DNA of 46,517 bases, taken from positions 1 through 46,517 of the forward strand of contig NZ_PPRC01000022.1 of the NCBI RefSeq assembly GCF_002902565.1. The letters run 5' to 3'. Below, piece after piece: positions 46,366-46,517 of this stretch. The notes beneath the pieces were generated by a model. That model saw only the letters and a program-made list of their open reading frames with translations, was not told the DNA's origin and searched no databases. The number at the start of each line of letters is the position of its first letter. Position 1 is the stretch's first letter. This stretch comes from Staphylococcus petrasii. Its GTDB lineage: Bacteria > Bacillota > Bacilli > Staphylococcales > Staphylococcaceae. The position numbers and the translations under genes were made by a program.

Positions 46366-46517
46366 AAGTAACCTCTTTCTTTTATTAAAAAATTAAATTT
46401 TTGTAGTCTTAAAATATATTGTTGTCAAAATTCACTTTATTATAATATCATATTAAATTAAAGCTTTGCTAATGATATTAAAGTAGAACACTATAATCAC
46501 CATAAAAATAGAAAGAG

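Overview
The window is a chromosomal segment of a Staphylococcus, most likely a coagulase-negative species. Base composition is low in GC, the ribosome binding sites are strong AAGGAGG types, and gene order follows the well-known staphylococcal run of teichoic acid genes, pbp4/abcA, nupC, fhuCBG, graXRS-vraFG, pitRA, rbf-sarX, yebC and uppP. A TagF-type poly(glycerol phosphate) polymerase next to abcA, a diverged GraS sensor loop and a lone dhaM argue against S. aureus. I cannot fix the species. No rRNA, tRNA, insertion sequence, phage gene or CRISPR array is visible, so this is core chromosome with a few odd intergenic stretches.

Layout. Bases 1-10.7 kb hold wall teichoic acid genes: tagH (minus) diverges from tagG-tagB-tagX and tagD, and tagF follows after pbp4 (minus) and abcA. 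Together they make CDP-glycerol (TagD), prime and polymerise glycerol phosphate (TagB, TagF) and export the polymer (TagGH). Bases 10.9-16.6 kb hold the nucleoside transporter nupC, a minus-strand small RNA that matches RsaD in place, size and CodY-type control, a YitT-family membrane protein, and the Fur-box-controlled hydroxamate siderophore importer fhuCBG. Bases 16.8-21 kb hold an orphan dhaM, an unknown protein, a YkvI-like transporter, a membrane-anchored esterase and an acetyltransferase.

Bases 21.1-28.5 kb hold the cationic antimicrobial peptide response system graX-graR-graS-vraF-vraG, then the phosphate transport pair pitR-pitA. A 615-base non-coding stretch follows (28473-29087), packed with nested inverted repeats and partial duplications. 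After it come a LysM-CHAP cell wall hydrolase (minus), a Bax-inhibitor-1 family membrane protein, and the biofilm regulators rbf and sarX. The sarX leader can hide its own Shine-Dalgarno sequence.

Bases 34.1-46.5 kb hold yebC with an overlapping cupin gene, a MetE-like methyltransferase, a DUF402 protein followed by a strange CpG-rich repeat tract, a LysR/MFS/DUF456 cluster, a DUF1129 membrane protein, two acetyltransferases, a lipoprotein, a small unknown protein, a minus-strand operon (coiled-coil membrane protein, DUF188, LOG) and uppP. No wholly new multi-gene system is evident. The most unusual signals are non-coding: the 28.6-29.0 kb composite element, the 37.4-37.6 kb CpG-rich tract, the sarX leader switch and a recurring post-terminator motif.
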